From NCBI GenBank assembly GCA_013314815.1, contig JABUEY010000013.1, positions 1 to 45,769 on the forward strand: a DNA stretch of 45,769 bases. The letters are read 5' to 3'. A program made the translations under genes and the position numbers. Positions 43,816 through 45,769 of this stretch are shown piece after piece. Numbering within the stretch: the first letter of the stretch is position 1; each line of letters opens with the position of its first letter. Origin of the DNA: Syntrophobacteraceae bacterium. Its GTDB lineage: Bacteria; Desulfobacterota; Syntrophobacteria; Syntrophobacterales; Syntrophobacteraceae. The notes under the pieces are model-generated. The model did not search any database. It was not told where the DNA came from and saw only the letters and a program-made list of their open reading frames with translations.

Positions 43816-44414
43816 TCCTTTCCTTATACAGCTGAGATACATGGATTTGTGCCTGTTCCTCCGTCCTGTATCGACGGGAACCTGCCTGTCTCCACACCCC
43901 GCCGGGCACCCGCGAAACCGGCGCTCGGGCTGGGAAGCGGGGTGACAGTCGTGTATCCGGTCTTTACACGGACCACAACAGCCTTGTCCTCCCGGGCATC
44001 CCCGGCGAGGAGAATTGTCGCCCGCCCTCGAGTGAGGTGTATGCGAGGCAATCGGGCGAATCTGCATAATGATGCGGCGTGGGAATGATTGCGCCGAGGG
44101 CATGGAACGACAGCCTGCTTAAGCCTGCCTTCGTTCATGTACAGGGGGTTTGGAGCGATTCTAAAAGAATCGGATGGTTTGGTAAAGAGCAAAAAGTGCG
44201 AAAATTCACTTTGACATGCAGGACCGGCACACAACCCGTCCTCCCGCTCCGGATCCGCAGTTCGGACCTTCGCTGTTGATTTGCCCCTTCAATCAGGCGG
44301 CCGGCAGACGTCACTCCGCCGATCCTCGAACGCGGATATTCCAGGTGAAAACTTTATCGAAATATTGTATGAAGATCGCACCGGCTGGAACTCCACTTGT
44401 TGAAGGATCGATCC
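43816..44414. other. Intergenic stretch between hybrid kinase and B12-domain gene
   Basis: No gene is supported. It contains a small perfect hairpin (CGATTCT-AAA-AGAATCG, 44156-44172) and an isolated TTGACA (44211-44216) without a good -10. The promoters of both divergent genes should lie here. Confidence 0.5.
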
Positions 44415-44846
44415 ATGAAGAAAAAGAGGCTGAGGGTTTTGATCGGAAAATTTGGCGAAGGCTATGACAAGGCAATGCTGAAGCTGGCTCATTCCTGCTG
44501 CGAGGCGGGTTTCGAGGTTGTGTACACGGAGCTTCAAGATCCGGAAGCCATTGTTGCGTCAGCCATTCAGGAATCCGTCGATCACATTGGGATCACCACC
44601 CTGCCGGGCGCCAGGGTCGAGGACTTCGCCAGGCTTTTCGAAGCGCTCTCCAGGGAGGACGTTTCCCACATCCGGGTCACAGCGGGAGGTTATTTCCCCG
44701 AAGAGGACGTGGAAAAGATCAAGCAACTGGGTGTCCTGGATTTCTATCCCAGGGGCTCCATTTATAGAAAGATCGAGGAATGGACGAGGGATTACGCCGA
44801 CCTTGCAGAGCCCGGGGAGTGCGCGGATTTCGAGCAGGAAGCCTGA
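44415..44846 (+). CDS. Stand-alone B12-binding-like domain protein lacking the axial histidine
   Basis: The 143-residue protein resembles the C-terminal cobalamin-binding domain of methylmalonyl-CoA mutase in length, strand/helix order and in motifs such as AGFEVVYTEL and RVTAGGYFPEEDVEKIKQLGV. The cobalamin signature D-x-H-x-x-G is replaced by E15-x-Y17-x-x-A20 (KFGEGYDKAM), so the His that binds cobalt is missing. The S-x-L motif reads T61-T-L63. The Gly pair is present at 91-92. It may bind B12 differently, bind something else, or serve as an inactive partner. ATG 44415 follows AAGGA by 8 nt. No mutase gene is adjacent. Confidence 0.8.
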   Translation: MKKKRLRVLIGKFGEGYDKAMLKLAHSCCEAGFEVVYTELQDPEAIVASAIQESVDHIGITTLPGARVEDFARLFEALSREDVSHIRVTAGGYFPEEDVEKIKQLGVLDFYPRGSIYRKIEEWTRDYADLAEPGECADFEQEA

Positions 44847-44856
44847 TGGCTTCCTG
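44835..44856 (+). terminator. Perfect hairpin across the B12-domain gene stop
   Basis: CAGGAAGCC (44835-44843) and GGCTTCCTG (44848-44856) pair around TGAT, which contains the stop codon. There is no T-run, so it is more likely an mRNA 3' structure than an intrinsic terminator. Confidence 0.4.
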
Positions 44857-45272
44857 GTGAAAGACCTGCCCTGCATACGCCCGGCAGGTTCGAAAGACGG
44901 GTTGCGTTCCCCCTTGTTCACGCAGTATCACACATCCTTTTCCTTTCTCCGGTTCAACGCAGCCTTTCGTGAAATCCCAGCCTTTCCGCCTGCTTGCTTT
45001 TTGCCTGATGCTGTGTCACACTCCCTCACCCTGGTCCCTCCATGCCCCGGATGTCCGTGGTCCCTGCTTTCGTCCAGGGCACGAAAGCCTCGAACAAATC
45101 ATTGCTTCTCTTTCGAACGTCGAACGGGACGGCATTGAGACTGCGGCTTTCGTTTTGTTTTGTTCGCATTCCTGATATTCTGATAAATCGATGGATAAAA
45201 TGGCGGGATATGATCCGCCGGCTGTTTCCGGACACAGTGCCGAGCCTTTGAAGGTGGAGTTGAGGATTTTCC
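44847..45272 (+). other. Intergenic stretch before the LABN-domain gene
   Basis: I see no gene, repeat or RNA here beyond the hairpin at its left edge. GAGG 7 nt before 45273 is the ribosome site of the next gene. Confidence 0.45.
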
Positions 45273-45560
45273 ATGGAAACGAGTTTGCTTGTTCTGGGGT
45301 TTGTCGCTCAGGGACTCTTTTCTGCAAGATTCCTTGTGCAGTGGATTGTGAGTGAAAGGCTCGGGCGCAGCGTAGTCCCGCCCGCCTTCTGGTTTCTAAG
45401 CATCGGCGGAGGGGGGCTCCTGCTGGTGTACGCCGCTCTGCGCAGGGATCCGGTCTTCATTGTCGGGCAGGCGAGTGGCCTGGTGATCTATTTGAGGAAC
45501 GTCTACCTGATTTACAGGGAGCGATCGCGAAAGAAGAAGGAGCTGGAGGAGCCGGAATAA
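45273..45560 (+). CDS. Lipid-A-disaccharide synthase N-terminal-domain (LABN) membrane protein
   Basis: The 95-residue protein is a small integral membrane protein with three spans (about 4-24, 37-57, 63-82). Residues FVAQGLFSARFLVQWIVSERLGRSVVPPAFWFLSIGGG are the hallmark of the LABN family, named for its fusion to LpxB in some bacteria. Stand-alone copies usually sit beside glycosyltransferase genes of lipid A or cell-envelope modification. The tail is highly charged and cytosolic. It is followed after about 130 bp by the start of a probable membrane glycosyltransferase, which fits this role. Confidence 0.88.
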   Translation: METSLLVLGFVAQGLFSARFLVQWIVSERLGRSVVPPAFWFLSIGGGGLLLVYAALRRDPVFIVGQASGLVIYLRNVYLIYRERSRKKKELEEPE

Positions 45561-45692
45561 CGCTTGTCCGTGGAACGATGCCGCTGATTTCGCCGCCGAA
45601 TCTCCATGATCGGGCTCCGGGATCCGTTCCACGCTGCATGTGAAGTGTTGCCGAAAGATTTCGGGAGACTTTCCTATTCAGGGTGGGATCTC

Positions 45693-45769
45693 ATGCTGTT
45701 TCAGAAGAAGTCAGTCCGTTGCGTGGTTCTTATTTTTGTCTGGGTGTTGATCTATCTCGGGAACATTTA
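45693..45769 (+). CDS. Start of a membrane protein, possibly a GT39/ArnT-like glycosyltransferase (3' end missing)
   Basis: Only 25 codons are in the window. They begin MLFQKKSVRC and continue with a hydrophobic span (VVLIFVWVLIYLGNI), as at the N-terminus of family 39 and ArnT-type glycosyltransferases that often accompany LABN proteins. GGTGGGAT lies upstream of ATG 45693. The identification rests mostly on the neighbour and is weak. Confidence 0.45.
   Translation, partial: MLFQKKSVRCVVLIFVWVLIYLGNI

Noticed and set aside
43824-44103. N-terminal extension of the hybrid kinase
   Set aside because: The extra 96 residues are Pro/Arg/Cys-rich and unlike a protein domain; ATG 43815 has a ribosome site and begins the membrane domain.

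Overview
This window looks like chromosome from a strictly anaerobic, GC-rich deltaproteobacterium (Desulfobacterota), most like a Syntrophobacter-type sulfate reducer or syntroph. The reasons are a cluster-III nitrogenase operon with two nifI genes between nifH and nifD, hopanoid side-chain genes, a class II photolyase, many sigma-54 and two-component regulators, and a full Liv transporter. The species assignment is inference from gene content and sequence style; no database was searched.

Region 1 (1-10.6 kb, + strand) is a compact nif operon: nifH (5' end cut off), nifI1, nifI2, nifD, nifK, nifE, nifN and a nifB fused to a NifX-like domain, followed by a NifA-type sigma-54 activator. Together these encode the Fe protein, its PII-like post-translational switch, the MoFe protein, the cofactor scaffold, the cofactor radical-SAM enzyme and the regulator. 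Region 2 (10.7-12.9 kb) is a divergent DNA-repair pair: an AlkD-type glycosylase and a class II photolyase. Region 3 (13.3-17.8 kb) has a secreted protein of unknown function and then hpnJ-hpnK-hpnI behind a near-consensus sigma-70 promoter. These three enzymes build the cyclitol-ether head of bacteriohopanetetrol.

Region 4 (17.8-19.8 kb, - strand) is a four-gene envelope-stress cassette: a Spy-like periplasmic protein, an ECF sigma factor, a one-span putative anti-sigma factor and a membrane-anchored Spy/CnrX-like sensor. Region 5 (20.2-26.2 kb) holds recN, plsB and ilvE. Region 6 (26.4-33.4 kb, - strand) runs livK-livH-livM-livG-livF-serA and an SRPBCC protein, so branched-chain amino-acid uptake sits next to a branched-chain aminotransferase and serine synthesis. 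Between ilvE and this block a promoter and a strong terminator frame a candidate small RNA of about 85 nt.

Region 7 (33.4-37.6 kb) has alanine dehydrogenase, two linked genes of unknown function, and non-coding DNA rich in a dispersed repeat family. Region 8 (37.6-43.8 kb) is a histidine kinase / lipoprotein / sigma-54 response regulator operon laid out like GlrK-QseG-GlrR, facing a three-PAS hybrid kinase. Region 9 (44.4 kb to the end) has a stand-alone degenerate B12-binding domain, a lipid-A N-terminal-domain membrane protein, and the start of a probable membrane glycosyltransferase. No tRNA, rRNA, transposase or CRISPR array was seen.
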